A DNA stretch of 64,000 nt from Pontivivens sp032464575 (GTDB lineage Bacteria; Pseudomonadota; Alphaproteobacteria; Rhodobacterales; Rhodobacteraceae): the NCBI GenBank assembly GCA_032464575.1, contig JAWDKM010000005.1:248001-312000 (forward strand). The letters are read 5' to 3'. The notes under the pieces were generated by a model. That model did no database searches. It was not told the origin of the DNA and saw only the letters and a program-made list of their open reading frames with translations. Both the position numbers and the translations under genes were made by a program. Shown here piece by piece: positions 34,692 to 42,106 of the stretch (the first letter of the stretch is position 1; the number at the start of each line of letters is the position of its first letter).

Positions 34692-35321
34692 ATGCGCGCC
34701 TTCTCCTCAGCCTTCGCCGCCGAGCTCGATGAGCTCCTCCGCTGGCGCCGCGACGTCCGCCGGTTCCGCACGGATCCGGTGCCCGACGCGGTGCTGGAGG
34801 CGTGCCTGACGGCGGTGGAACGCGCACCCTCGGTCGGCCTCAGCGCTCCCTGGCGCTTCGTCCGGGTGATCTCGGAGCAGGCATTGGAAGCCGCGCTCGC
34901 CAATTTCGAGGCGGCCAACGCGGACGCCCTCGCCGGCTATTCCGGCGAGCAGGCAGCGCGCTATGCAACGCTGAAGCTCGCCGGGATGCGGAAGGCGCCG
35001 GTGCAGTTCGCGGTCTTCTGCGACGACGAAACGGCGAAGGGTGCGGGCCTCGGCGCCCGCACGATGCCCGAGGCGCGCGCCTATTCGGTGGTCGGTGCGA
35101 TCACCTATCTGTGGCTCGCCGCCCGCGCCCGCGGGTTGGGCCTCGGCTGGGTGTCGATCCTCGATCCCGAGCGGCTGGCCCGCGACCTCGCGGTGCCCGC
35201 CCACTGGCGCCTCGTCGGCTATCTCTGCCTCGGCTGGCCCGAGGCGGAGAGCGAGACGCCCGAGCTTGTCACCGCCGGATGGGAGAGCCCCCCCGGCCCG
35301 CCGGAGGTTCTGGTCCGATGA
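34692..35321 (+). CDS. bluB: 5,6-dimethylbenzimidazole synthase BluB
   Basis: 209 residues. This FMN-dependent nitroreductase-fold enzyme splits FMNH2 to make the lower ligand of vitamin B12. BluB-specific segments include LLRWRRDVRRFRTDPV near residue 14, APSVGLSAPWRFVRV near 44, TMPEARAYSVVGAITYLWLA near 124 and GLGLGWVSILDPERLA near 150. It sits between rpsP and rimM, overlapping rimM by 4 bases, so B12 ligand synthesis is co-transcribed with ribosome genes. No cobalamin riboswitch is visible. Confidence 0.88.
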   Translation: MRAFSSAFAAELDELLRWRRDVRRFRTDPVPDAVLEACLTAVERAPSVGLSAPWRFVRVISEQALEAALANFEAANADALAGYSGEQAARYATLKLAGMRKAPVQFAVFCDDETAKGAGLGARTMPEARAYSVVGAITYLWLAARARGLGLGWVSILDPERLARDLAVPAHWRLVGYLCLGWPEAESETPELVTAGWESPPGPPEVLVR

Positions 35322-35815
35322 GCGATCTCGTCTGCGTCGGCGCCATCGCGGGCGCCTTCGGTGTCCGGGGGGAGGTTCGGCTGAAGAGCTTCACTTCCGA
35401 TCCCGGTGCGATCGCCGACTACGCGCCGCTGATAACCGAGAAGGCCGACAGGTCCTTCGACGTGACCATCACGCGTGCCATCAAGAACGGCCTCGCCGCC
35501 CGCCTCTCCGGCATCGCGACCAAGGAGCAGGCGGATGCGCTCAAGGGCACCCGCCTCTACGCCCCGCGGGAGCGGCTACCAGCCCTGCCCGATGACGAGT
35601 TCTACCATGCCGACCTGATCGGCCTGACCGTGCTCGATACCGGCGGGACGGAGCTCGGCCGGGTCCGTGCCATCCACGACCACGGCGCGGGCGACATACT
35701 GGAGGTGATGGGGCCAAAGGGTGAGACCCTCGTCCCCTTCACGCGCGAGGCGGTGCCCACGGTGGACCTGACCGCGGGCCGTATCGTCGCCGATATCTCC
35801 GAGGATGCGGAATGA
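35318..35815 (+). CDS. rimM: Ribosome maturation factor RimM
   Basis: 165 residues. It assists assembly of the 30S head around S19. The N-terminal RimM domain starts with VCVGAIAGAFGVRGEVRLKSF, and the PRC-barrel follows at EFYHADLIGLTVLDTGGTELG near residue 90. GAGGTT lies about 10 bases before the ATG, which overlaps the bluB stop (ATGA). Confidence 0.95.
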   Translation: MSDLVCVGAIAGAFGVRGEVRLKSFTSDPGAIADYAPLITEKADRSFDVTITRAIKNGLAARLSGIATKEQADALKGTRLYAPRERLPALPDDEFYHADLIGLTVLDTGGTELGRVRAIHDHGAGDILEVMGPKGETLVPFTREAVPTVDLTAGRIVADISEDAE

Positions 35816-35825
35816 CCTGCGCTCC

Positions 35826-35853
35826 CTCTTCTTCAAGTATCCCCGCCGGAGGC
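35826..35853 (-). repeat. Dispersed 3'-end repeat, copy D (between rimM and trmD)
   Basis: The plus strand reads CTCTTCTTCAAGTATCCCC then GCCGGAGGC. Unlike the other four copies it is oriented against the surrounding genes (rimM and trmD are on plus). A longer trmD reading frame would translate through it. Confidence 0.55.
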
Positions 35854-35876
35854 CGGCCCGGCCCGGGCCGCACCTG

Positions 35877-36653
35877 ATGCGCTCCGTCGGGCGCAAGTCG
35901 ATCTCCGCCAGCGCCACACCCCGCGCGCTGATGGAGGAGAAGGTGCTGGCCAATGTCTGGACCGCGCGCGTGCTCACGCTCTATCCGGAGATGTTTCCCG
36001 GGCCCCTCGGCCAGTCGCTGACGGGCCGCGCGCTGAAAGATGGGCTCTGGCAGCTTGCGCTCACCAATATCCGCGAACACGGGCTCGGCAAGCACCGGGC
36101 GGTGGACGACACGCCGACGGGAGGCGGCGCGGGCATGGTGCTGCGCCCCGATGTGCTAGACGCCGCGATCCGCGCCGCACCCGTGACCGGCCCCCTCCTC
36201 TACCTCTCCCCCCGCGGGCGGCGCTTCGATCAGGCGATGGCGCGGGAGCTCGCCGCCGGGCCGGGCGTCACGCTTCTCTGCGGCCGGTTCGAGGGGGTGG
36301 ACGAGCGGGTGATCGAGGCGCACGGCATCACCGAGGTCTCGCTCGGCGATTTTGTCCTGACCGGGGGCGAGATCCCGGCCATGGCCCTGATCGACGCCAC
36401 CGTGCGCCTGCTGCCCAACGTGCTCGGCAACGCCGCCTCGACGGAGGAGGAGAGCTTCTCCCACGGCCTCTTGGAGCATCCGCAATACACCCGCCCCAAT
36501 GATTGGGAGGGACGCAAGGTGCCCGACATCCTCCTGTCCGGCCATCACGCCGCGATCGAGGCTTGGCGGCGGGAGCAGGCTGAGGCGCTCACCCGCGCCC
36601 GCCGCCCCGATCTCTGGGCCGACTACCAGGCCCGTAAGGACGGCAAGGGTTGA
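35877..36653 (+). CDS. trmD: tRNA (guanine-37-N1)-methyltransferase TrmD
   Basis: 258 residues from the ATG at 35877. This SPOUT enzyme makes m1G37 using S-adenosylmethionine. Motifs are VLTLYPEMFPGPLGQSLTGRA near residue 32, DDTPTGGGAGMVLRPDV, the knot segments LLCGRFEGVDERVIE near 140 and SLGDFVLTGGEIPA near 162, and HPQYTRP. Starts at 35805 (overlapping rimM), 35877 and 35931 are all possible, and none has a strong ribosome site. The segment SVGRKSISASATPRALM looks like the N-terminal extension seen in related species, favouring 35877. Confidence 0.92.
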   Translation: MRSVGRKSISASATPRALMEEKVLANVWTARVLTLYPEMFPGPLGQSLTGRALKDGLWQLALTNIREHGLGKHRAVDDTPTGGGAGMVLRPDVLDAAIRAAPVTGPLLYLSPRGRRFDQAMARELAAGPGVTLLCGRFEGVDERVIEAHGITEVSLGDFVLTGGEIPAMALIDATVRLLPNVLGNAASTEEESFSHGLLEHPQYTRPNDWEGRKVPDILLSGHHAAIEAWRREQAEALTRARRPDLWADYQARKDGKG

Positions 36654-36753
36654 TCCCGCACCGCGCGCGCTGTATGCGGGCGCCAACCGGGACACGTTCC
36701 GGCCTTATGGATTCGGCGCAGTGGGTGCCTGCCCGCTCGAACCGGCCGAGCCC

Positions 36754-36873
36754 ATGACGAAAAGGAAAGTCGATCCGATCTCTGGCGGGCCAAGGATGGA
36801 CCCGAGCAGTGCCCAAAGCTCTCGGACGCGCAGACATTCGCCGCAAAGGCGATCGCAAGGAAGATTGACATGA
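36754..36873 (+). CDS. Possible 39-residue leader ORF overlapping rplS
   Basis: MTKRKVDPISGG and onward, a very basic 39-residue frame rich in Arg and Ser. Its stop overlaps the rplS start (ATGA), which would couple their translation. The ribosome site is weak (CGAG). The trmD-rplS gap is unusually long (216 bases) for this operon, so a leader peptide or an RNA leader sensed by L19 is possible. Equally, it may be a chance frame in GC-rich DNA. Confidence 0.25.
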   Translation: MTKRKVDPISGGPRMDPSSAQSSRTRRHSPQRRSQGRLT

Positions 36874-37244
36874 ACCTGCTTCAGACGCTCGAAGCCGAGC
36901 AGATTGCCGAACTCGGCAAGGACATTCCCGATTTCGCCGCCGGTGACACCGTGCGCGTCGGCTACAAGGTGACCGAGGGCACCCGCTCCCGTGTCCAGAA
37001 CTATGAGGGCGTCGTGATCGCCCGCAACGGTGGCGAGGGCATCGGCGCCTCCTTCACCGTCCGCAAGATCTCCTTCGGTGAAGGTGTCGAGCGTGTGTTC
37101 CCGCTCCACTCCCCGAACATCGACAGCATCACCGTGGTCCGCCGCGGCAAGGTGCGCCGCGCGAAGCTCTACTACCTGCGCGCGCGCCGCGGGAAATCCG
37201 CCCGGATTGCGGAGAAGACCAACTACCGCCCGAAGAAGGTCTGA
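36870..37244 (+). CDS. rplS: 50S ribosomal protein L19
   Basis: 124 residues. MNLLQTLEAEQIAELGKDIP and DFAAGDTVRVGYKVTEGTRSR (quoted in part) mark the N-terminal barrel; FPLHSPNIDSI and VRRGKVRRAKLYYLR are the conserved end. It sits at the 30S-50S interface. AAGGAAG is 6-7 bases before the start. A strong terminator follows. Confidence 0.97.
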   Translation: MNLLQTLEAEQIAELGKDIPDFAAGDTVRVGYKVTEGTRSRVQNYEGVVIARNGGEGIGASFTVRKISFGEGVERVFPLHSPNIDSITVVRRGKVRRAKLYYLRARRGKSARIAEKTNYRPKKV

Positions 37245-37269
37245 GGTCACACCTCTTCGCAAAGTCATG

Positions 37270-37300
37270 CAGGCGCCCCCGCGGGCGCCTGTTTCGTTTT
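37270..37300 (+). terminator. Intrinsic terminator after rplS
   Basis: CAGGCGCCC (37270-37278), loop CCGC, GGGCGCCTG (37283-37291), then TTTCGTTTT. It ends the ffh-rplS operon. Confidence 0.9.
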
Positions 37301-37360
37301 GTACCTCCCGAACCGGCCGGATATTCTGGGTAAAAGCGCGTGGGGCGTGGGGAGCCGACT

Positions 37361-38242
37361 ATGCTGGAAATGCTGGGCCTGAGCCTGATCGGGGCACCGC
37401 GGGTGTTCCTGAGGACGCTGCCGCTGACGACGGTGGTGGCCTTCATCTATTTCGGACTGGTCACCAACGTGAACGATCCGCTCTGGCGCGTGGTGCTGAT
37501 CCTGCTGCTCACGACGCCCTGCATTGCCATCGTGCGGCTGGCCGCGCTGCGGTCGGCCCTGATCACGACGGGACGGACCAAGCCGCCGACCTTCCAGAAC
37601 CTCGTGCGGGCGCAGGTGCGCATCGCCTACGCCAACCTGTTGCCCATAAACTTTGTGCAGGTCGTCATCTTCACCGCAGTCAGCGCGCTGATCGTGGCGG
37701 AGCTGCGCCCGCACTTCATGGCGATGGTGGAAACCGCGGCCACCGGCGCGCCGGTGCAGATGCCGATGGAACTGGAGCAGAACCTCTCGCGCTTCGTCGG
37801 GGCGGCGGGCTGGCTCTTCGCCCTGATCGCCGCGGCGGGCTTCGGTGTCATGGGCACGGCCATGGCCGCGACGGCAGCCAACGCGGCGGAGAAGTCACCG
37901 CGCCACGACATCACCTACGGGCTGACCTTCAACTTCTGGAAGCTCACGATCGTCTACTTCTGCGCGCAGACCATCAACGCCATCCTCGTGGGGCTGCTCG
38001 CGATCCTGGGCATCGCGGCGCTTGGCATGTCAGGGCCGGAGAACTGGACCTATGTGCTGCCGGTGGTGGTCACGATCTATCTCAGCCTCCACTTCGCGAC
38101 GACCGCGACGGCGGCGGCCCTCTCCTATGGCGCGCTGCTCGACCGGGATGCGGCGATCCGGGAATACGTGCAACAGCAGGTGGCCGGACCGCAGACCTCG
38201 GCCGAGGATCTGCGGGCGCTCCGCCACTCCCGCCAGCACTGA
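37361..38242 (+). CDS. Hypothetical integral membrane protein
   Basis: 293 residues with about six membrane segments (e.g. residues ~17-40, 43-60, 95-118, 147-168, 195-218 and 228-250). There is no signal peptide or recognisable enzymatic motif. GGGGAG is 7 bases before the ATG at 37361. It stands between rplS and rpmE with a terminator on its left, so it has its own promoter. I cannot assign a family. Confidence 0.7.
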   Translation: MLEMLGLSLIGAPRVFLRTLPLTTVVAFIYFGLVTNVNDPLWRVVLILLLTTPCIAIVRLAALRSALITTGRTKPPTFQNLVRAQVRIAYANLLPINFVQVVIFTAVSALIVAELRPHFMAMVETAATGAPVQMPMELEQNLSRFVGAAGWLFALIAAAGFGVMGTAMAATAANAAEKSPRHDITYGLTFNFWKLTIVYFCAQTINAILVGLLAILGIAALGMSGPENWTYVLPVVVTIYLSLHFATTATAAALSYGALLDRDAAIREYVQQQVAGPQTSAEDLRALRHSRQH

Positions 38243-38353
38243 TACCCCTTGCACGTCAGGCCCATCCGGAGTAACGGACGGGCTTGCAATCCAGCCCGGC
38301 GACGGGGAGCGGCCCGTCCCCTCCGATCAGTCGGGCGCGAAGGAACCAGGACC

Positions 38354-38575
38354 ATGAAAAAAGACATCCATCCCGACTACCACGTCATCGACGTGAAGAT
38401 GACCGACGGCACCATCGTGCAGATGCGCTCCACCTACGGGTCGGAAGGCGCACAGCTCAACCTCGACATCGACCCCTCCGCGCACCCGGCATGGACCGGC
38501 GGCGGCACCCGCCTGATGGACACCGGCGGCCGCGTGTCGAAGTTCAAGGCGAAGTACGACGGCCTCGGCTTCTGA
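38354..38575 (+). CDS. rpmE: 50S ribosomal protein L31, Cys-less form
   Basis: 73 residues. MKKDIHPDYHVIDVKMTDGT and MRSTYGSEGA follow the L31 pattern. The CxxC zinc ligands of the zinc-binding form are absent: the positions read DVKM and DIDPSAHPAWTGGG, with no Cys in the protein. It is therefore zinc-independent. AGGAACCAGG precedes the start. Confidence 0.93.
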   Translation: MKKDIHPDYHVIDVKMTDGTIVQMRSTYGSEGAQLNLDIDPSAHPAWTGGGTRLMDTGGRVSKFKAKYDGLGF

Positions 38576-38610
38576 TCTTTCCCCCATCCGGGGGCTGCGA
38601 TATTCAAGGG

Positions 38611-38636
38611 AAAGCGCGTCCGGCCGGGCGCGCTTT
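38611..38636 (+). terminator. Hairpin after rpmE
   Basis: AAAGCGCG (38611-38618) pairs with CGCGCTTT (38629-38636) around a 10-base loop that can itself pair (CCGG). TTTCTT forms part of the stem end and tail. A moderate terminator 20 bases before mipZ. Confidence 0.6.
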
Positions 38637-38656
38637 CTTGAATCCGGGAGGGACTA

Positions 38657-39466
38657 TTGGCGCATATCGTGGTGCTCGGGAACGAGAAGGGCGGTTCGGG
38701 CAAGTCGACCACCTCCATGCACCTCTTCGCCGCCCTGTCCCGCTGCGGCCATCAGGTCGGCGTCATTGATCTCGACCTGCGGCAGAAGAGCTTCTTTCGC
38801 TACCTGGAGAACCGCGAGGCGTTCGTGAAGCGGACAGGCACGAAGCTGCCCATGCCGGTGCGCCACGCCCTCGACTACTCCACCCTCGACAGCGTCAGCG
38901 CGGCACAGGCGGAGGAGGAGACGCGCTTTGCCGAGGCGCTGAACCGGCTGGACGAGACCTGTTCCTTCATCCTCATCGACTGTCCCGGCTCGCATACGCG
39001 CTATGCCCAGATGGCCCACGCGGCGGCCGACACGTTGATCACGCCGATGAACGACAGCCTAATCGATTTTGACCTGCTGGCGCGGCTGGATCCGGAGACG
39101 GGCAAGGTGAAGGGGCCCAGCGTCTATTCGGAGATGGTGTGGAAGGCGCGCCAGCTTCGCGCATCCGCCGGTCTGAAGCCGGTGGACTGGGTGGTGCTGC
39201 GCAACCGGATCTCGACGCTGAACGCACGCAACAAGCGGCGCGTGGGCTCGGCCCTGAACGAACTGTCGAAGCGGATCGGCTTCCGCGTCATCCCCGGTTT
39301 TGGAGAGCGCGTGATCTTCCGCGAGATGTTCCTGTCTGGGCTCACCCTGCTCGACCTCAAGGATACCGGCGAGATCAGCCTCAACATCTCCAACCTCGCC
39401 GCCCGGCAGGAGGTGCGCGACGTGGTGAAGTCCCTCAACCTGCCCGACGTGAAGCTGAAGTTCTGA
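38657..39466 (+). CDS. mipZ: Division-plane positioning ATPase MipZ
   Basis: 269 residues. This ParA/MinD-type ATPase has the deviant Walker A NEKGGSGKSTTSMH at residues ~9-22 and VIDLDLRQKSFFRYLENRE, which closely follows Caulobacter MipZ (DLDLRQ then FENR). DCPGSHTRYAQMAH is Walker B and switch II. It binds ParB at origins and inhibits FtsZ, placing the septum at midcell. The start is TTG with a strong GGGAGGG 4 bases upstream. No ATG is available near the motif. Confidence 0.92.
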   Translation: MAHIVVLGNEKGGSGKSTTSMHLFAALSRCGHQVGVIDLDLRQKSFFRYLENREAFVKRTGTKLPMPVRHALDYSTLDSVSAAQAEEETRFAEALNRLDETCSFILIDCPGSHTRYAQMAHAAADTLITPMNDSLIDFDLLARLDPETGKVKGPSVYSEMVWKARQLRASAGLKPVDWVVLRNRISTLNARNKRRVGSALNELSKRIGFRVIPGFGERVIFREMFLSGLTLLDLKDTGEISLNISNLAARQEVRDVVKSLNLPDVKLKF

Positions 39467-39480
39467 ACCACCCGGCCATG

Positions 39481-39509
39481 AAAAAGGCGCCGACCCACGG
39501 GGCGGCGCC
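39481..39509 (-). terminator. Terminator of the carboxypeptidase gene, between convergent genes
   Basis: GGCGCCG (39486-39492) and CGGCGCC (39503-39509). On the minus strand the stem is followed by TTTTT (plus AAAAA at 39481-39485). It serves the minus-strand gene and probably also limits mipZ read-through. Confidence 0.85.
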
Positions 39510-39533
39510 TTCCCAAATCGGGGTCGCGATGGT

Positions 39534-40874
39534 TCAGCCGCTGGGCTCGACCAGACGACAGATGCGGTTCTGTGCGCGGAGGCTGGAGCAGACGGTGGTC
39601 GCCTCCTCCTCGCTCATGCCGACGAACTGGGCCTCGTGCAGGTTGACGCCGTTCACTACCGTCTGGGACACCTGCCGCCGGGCGCTGTTGAGGGCGGAAA
39701 CCTCGCTGGCCAACGCGTTCGTCAGTACCGATTCCGCGTAGTCCGGGTTGCGGTAAGCGCCGAGCTGGATCGCCCAGTCGCCGGTGCGCGGCGCCGGCCT
39801 AGGGGCCGCCATGGGCGCTACGCCGGTCACGCTGCGTTCGGCCAGGGCCGCGAGGCTCGCGCTGTCGGAGCGCAGGCGCATTGCCGTAGGCGACGGCGCG
39901 AAGGCGGATGCGGTGGTGGCGGCCTGGGCCTGCGGCACGATGGCGTTGCCGACCACGCTCGCCGCGGCCATGAGCTGCGTCACTTCGCTGGTGCCGCGCG
40001 GCATCGGACGCACCGAGGCCGTGATGGCGCCGGTCTCCGCCCGCTGGGGCCGGATGGTGGCGACGCGCGCCGGCGCCCGCTCGAAGCCCATGTTCAGCAG
40101 CTCCACCATGCGGTGATAGCGCCAGTCGGAGCTGCGCCCGCCGAAGATCACGGCGATCACCCGCTCCTGCCCGCGCTCGGCGGAGGCCGACAGGTTGTAG
40201 CCCGCCGCTCGCGTGTAGCCTGTCTTGATCCCGTCCGCGCCGCGGTAGCTGTTCAGGAGCCGCCGGTTCGTGTTGCGTACGTTGGCGATGCCCGCGCTCG
40301 CACTCGTGCGGCCGAAGATGTTGTAGTACTGCGGGTAGTCGTAGAAGAGGTGCCGCGAGAGCTGCGCCATGTCCCGCGCCGTCGACATGTGGCCACTCGC
40401 GGTCAGGCCGTGCGCATTGCGGAACGTGGTGGAGTTCATGTTCAGCGAGCGCGCAGTCTCGGTCATGAGCTGAGCGAACGCGGTCTCGGAGCCGGCGACG
40501 GCCTCGCCGATCGCGGTGGCTGCGTCATTCGCGGACCGGATGGCGGCGGCCCGGATCAGATAGCGAAGCGAAATGCGCTGGCCGGCCCGCAGGCCGAGCT
40601 TCGACGGCGGCTCGGAAGCCGCATTGCGCGAGATCCGGATCTGCTGGTCCAGATCCAGGGTTCCGTTCTCCACCGCCTCGAACGCGAGGTAGAGCGTCAT
40701 CATCTTGGTGAGGGACGCCGGATGCAGGCGGGTGTCCGCATTGCGCGAATGCAGCACCTCCCCATCCCTTGCGTCGATGACGATGGCCGCATACGGCGCT
40801 GCCTGTGCGGCGGGCGTTGCGCCGAACAGGGCGCCCACGGTCACCATGACCGCGCTAAACACAACTCTCAGCAT
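39534..40874 (-). CDS. D-alanyl-D-alanine carboxypeptidase with SPOR domain
   Basis: 446 residues. A signal peptide ends near AQAA (residue ~26). The serine peptidase S11 motifs are SLTK (Ser54, Lys57), SAN near 110 and KTGYT near 217, so the active site is complete. A linker of ~80 residues leads to a C-terminal SPOR domain (~365-446, WAIQLGAYRNPDYAE), which binds denuded glycan at septa. It trims pentapeptides in septal peptidoglycan. GGAG lies 6 bases before the ATG at 40874. It is oriented toward mipZ. Confidence 0.93.
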   Translation of the reverse strand: MLRVVFSAVMVTVGALFGATPAAQAAPYAAIVIDARDGEVLHSRNADTRLHPASLTKMMTLYLAFEAVENGTLDLDQQIRISRNAASEPPSKLGLRAGQRISLRYLIRAAAIRSANDAATAIGEAVAGSETAFAQLMTETARSLNMNSTTFRNAHGLTASGHMSTARDMAQLSRHLFYDYPQYYNIFGRTSASAGIANVRNTNRRLLNSYRGADGIKTGYTRAAGYNLSASAERGQERVIAVIFGGRSSDWRYHRMVELLNMGFERAPARVATIRPQRAETGAITASVRPMPRGTSEVTQLMAAASVVGNAIVPQAQAATTASAFAPSPTAMRLRSDSASLAALAERSVTGVAPMAAPRPAPRTGDWAIQLGAYRNPDYAESVLTNALASEVSALNSARRQVSQTVVNGVNLHEAQFVGMSEEEATTVCSSLRAQNRICRLVEPSG

Positions 40875-40931
40875 CGGTTTCTCCGACGAATGCCTGTCCA
40901 CGGGTTACCGCTTGCCACGGATTTGTTAACT

Positions 40932-40949
40932 TGCAGTCTACATACTGCA
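40932..40949. promoter_or_regulatory. TGC-rich inverted repeat, candidate PhaR site (distal)
   Basis: TGCAGT-CTACAT-ACTGCA is an inverted repeat with a 6-base spacer. In Paracoccus and Rhodobacter the polyhydroxyalkanoate regulator PhaR is known to bind TGC-rich/CTGC-GCAG sites near phasin genes. It lies about 250 bases before the phasin start and 58 bases before the divergent gene. Confidence 0.45.
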
Positions 40950-41097
40950 GCGCACCCCCCTGACAATCAACGATTATCTTGCAGCATCTCCACATCATCG
41001 GCGAATTGTCGCCAAACGGTAACCCGCGCCGCCAGATTCGCGTTCAGGTTGCAGTCGAATGCGCCGCAAGCCATTGAAAAGATTTATTTTAGTATTT

Positions 41098-41115
41098 TTG
41101 TGCACTGCAGCACAA
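41098..41115. promoter_or_regulatory. TGC-rich inverted repeat, candidate PhaR site (proximal)
   Basis: TTGTGC-ACTGCA-GCACAA, a perfect inverted repeat with 6-base spacer, ends 5 bases before the -35 hexamer of the phasin promoter. This is a position from which a repressor could block RNA polymerase. It resembles known PhaR targets. Confidence 0.6.
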
Positions 41116-41120
41116 TATCC

Positions 41121-41149
41121 TTGACGCAGCGCAACATAATCCCTATGTT
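41121..41149 (+). promoter_or_regulatory. Sigma-70 promoter of the phasin gene
   Basis: TTGACG (41121-41126), 17-base spacer, TATGTT (41144-41149). It lies 51 bases before the start codon and next to the PhaR-like repeat. Confidence 0.6.
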
Positions 41150-41200
41150 CAGTCTCGAAGCAGGATGCACCCGTCCTGCTGCGTAACTCAGGAGTTTCAA

Positions 41201-41650
41201 ATGGCGACGACCAAAACGACCGCGAAGGATGCTGCTGCCCAGATGGAGAGCTTCGCAGCCGACGCTCAGAAGACCATGACCGACACGGTCGAGAAGATGA
41301 CCAAGGGCTTCGAGGAGGCCTCCTCCTTCGGTCAGGAGAACCTCGACGCGATGGTCAAGTCCGGCGAGATCGCAGCGAAGGCTGCCGAGGGCTTCGGCAA
41401 CGAGGTGTCCTCCTTCACCAAGCGCTCCTTCGAGGAAGGTGTCGCGGCGGCGAAGGACATGGCTTCGGCCAAGACCATGACCGAGCTCTTCGAGAAGCAG
41501 TCCGCCTTTGCGCAGTCCATGTTCGACGGCTGGATGAAGCAGACCACGAAGATGAACGAGATGATGATGGCCGCCGCCAAGGATGTCTCCGCCCCGATGG
41601 GCGAGCGCGTCAGCGCCGCGACCTCCGCGATGAAATCCATGACCGCCTGA
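41201..41650 (+). CDS. phaP: Phasin family protein
   Basis: 149 residues, almost entirely helical, rich in Ala, Met, Lys and Glu, with no Cys and no hydrophobic segment. The heptad-like pattern (FGQENLDAMVKSGEIAAKA, then SFEEGVAAAKDMASAKTMTE) is the phasin signature. It coats polyhydroxybutyrate granules. AGGAG is 8 bases before the ATG. Nearby PhaR-like boxes fit derepression when granules form. A strong terminator follows, so it is monocistronic. Confidence 0.88.
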   Translation: MATTKTTAKDAAAQMESFAADAQKTMTDTVEKMTKGFEEASSFGQENLDAMVKSGEIAAKAAEGFGNEVSSFTKRSFEEGVAAAKDMASAKTMTELFEKQSAFAQSMFDGWMKQTTKMNEMMMAAAKDVSAPMGERVSAATSAMKSMTA

Positions 41651-41675
41651 TCGGGCAATCTGTCACACGATGCGC

Positions 41676-41699
41676 AAAAGGGGGCTTCGGCCCCCTTTT
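41676..41699 (+). terminator. Intrinsic terminator after the phasin gene
   Basis: AAAAGGGGGC (41676-41685), loop TTCG, GCCCCCTTTT (41690-41699). A strong symmetrical hairpin active on both strands. Confidence 0.92.
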
Positions 41700-41748
41700 C
41701 TGTCGGCGCTCCGCCGATATATTGTCGGTCTGACTATGGGTCGGACGC

Positions 41749-42093
41749 ATGATTTCCAGACACGCAATTACCCTCATGGCGGACAAGGAGGACGAGGACG
41801 GCGATGCCGCCGTCGTCACCAAGACCCGCCCGAAGACGAAGAAGCCGCCGCTTTACAAGGTGTTGCTTCTCAACGACGATTACACGCCGATGGAGTTCGT
41901 GGTCCACGTGCTCCAGCGGTTCTTCGGCATATCCCATGCCCAGGCGGTCGAGATCATGCTGACCGTCCACAAGAAGGGCGTGGCGGTGGTCGGCGTCTTC
42001 TCCCGCGAGATCGCCGAGACGAAGGTGACGCAAGTGATGGACTACGCCCAACGCAACCAGCATCCGCTCCAGTGCACCATGGAAAAGGAATGA
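41749..42093 (+). CDS. clpS: ATP-dependent Clp protease adaptor ClpS
   Basis: 114 residues. The core YKVLLLNDDYTPMEFVVHVL (residues ~36-55) and HKKGVAVVGVFSREIAETKV are typical. It delivers N-degron substrates to ClpAP. The first ~30 residues are an acidic, flexible extension. The start at 41749 or an internal ATG at 41776 is possible, and neither has a good ribosome site. clpA is not adjacent. Confidence 0.92.
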   Translation: MISRHAITLMADKEDEDGDAAVVTKTRPKTKKPPLYKVLLLNDDYTPMEFVVHVLQRFFGISHAQAVEIMLTVHKKGVAVVGVFSREIAETKVTQVMDYAQRNQHPLQCTMEKE

Positions 42094-42106
42094 AACGGCC
42101 GGCCGC

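Larger units (their letters stand above)
40875..41200. other. AT-richer divergent gap between the carboxypeptidase and phasin genes
   Basis: 326 bases, lower in GC than the surroundings. It holds several CTGCAG/TGC-rich motifs and a promoter for the phasin, listed separately. No gene is supported. Confidence 0.6.
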
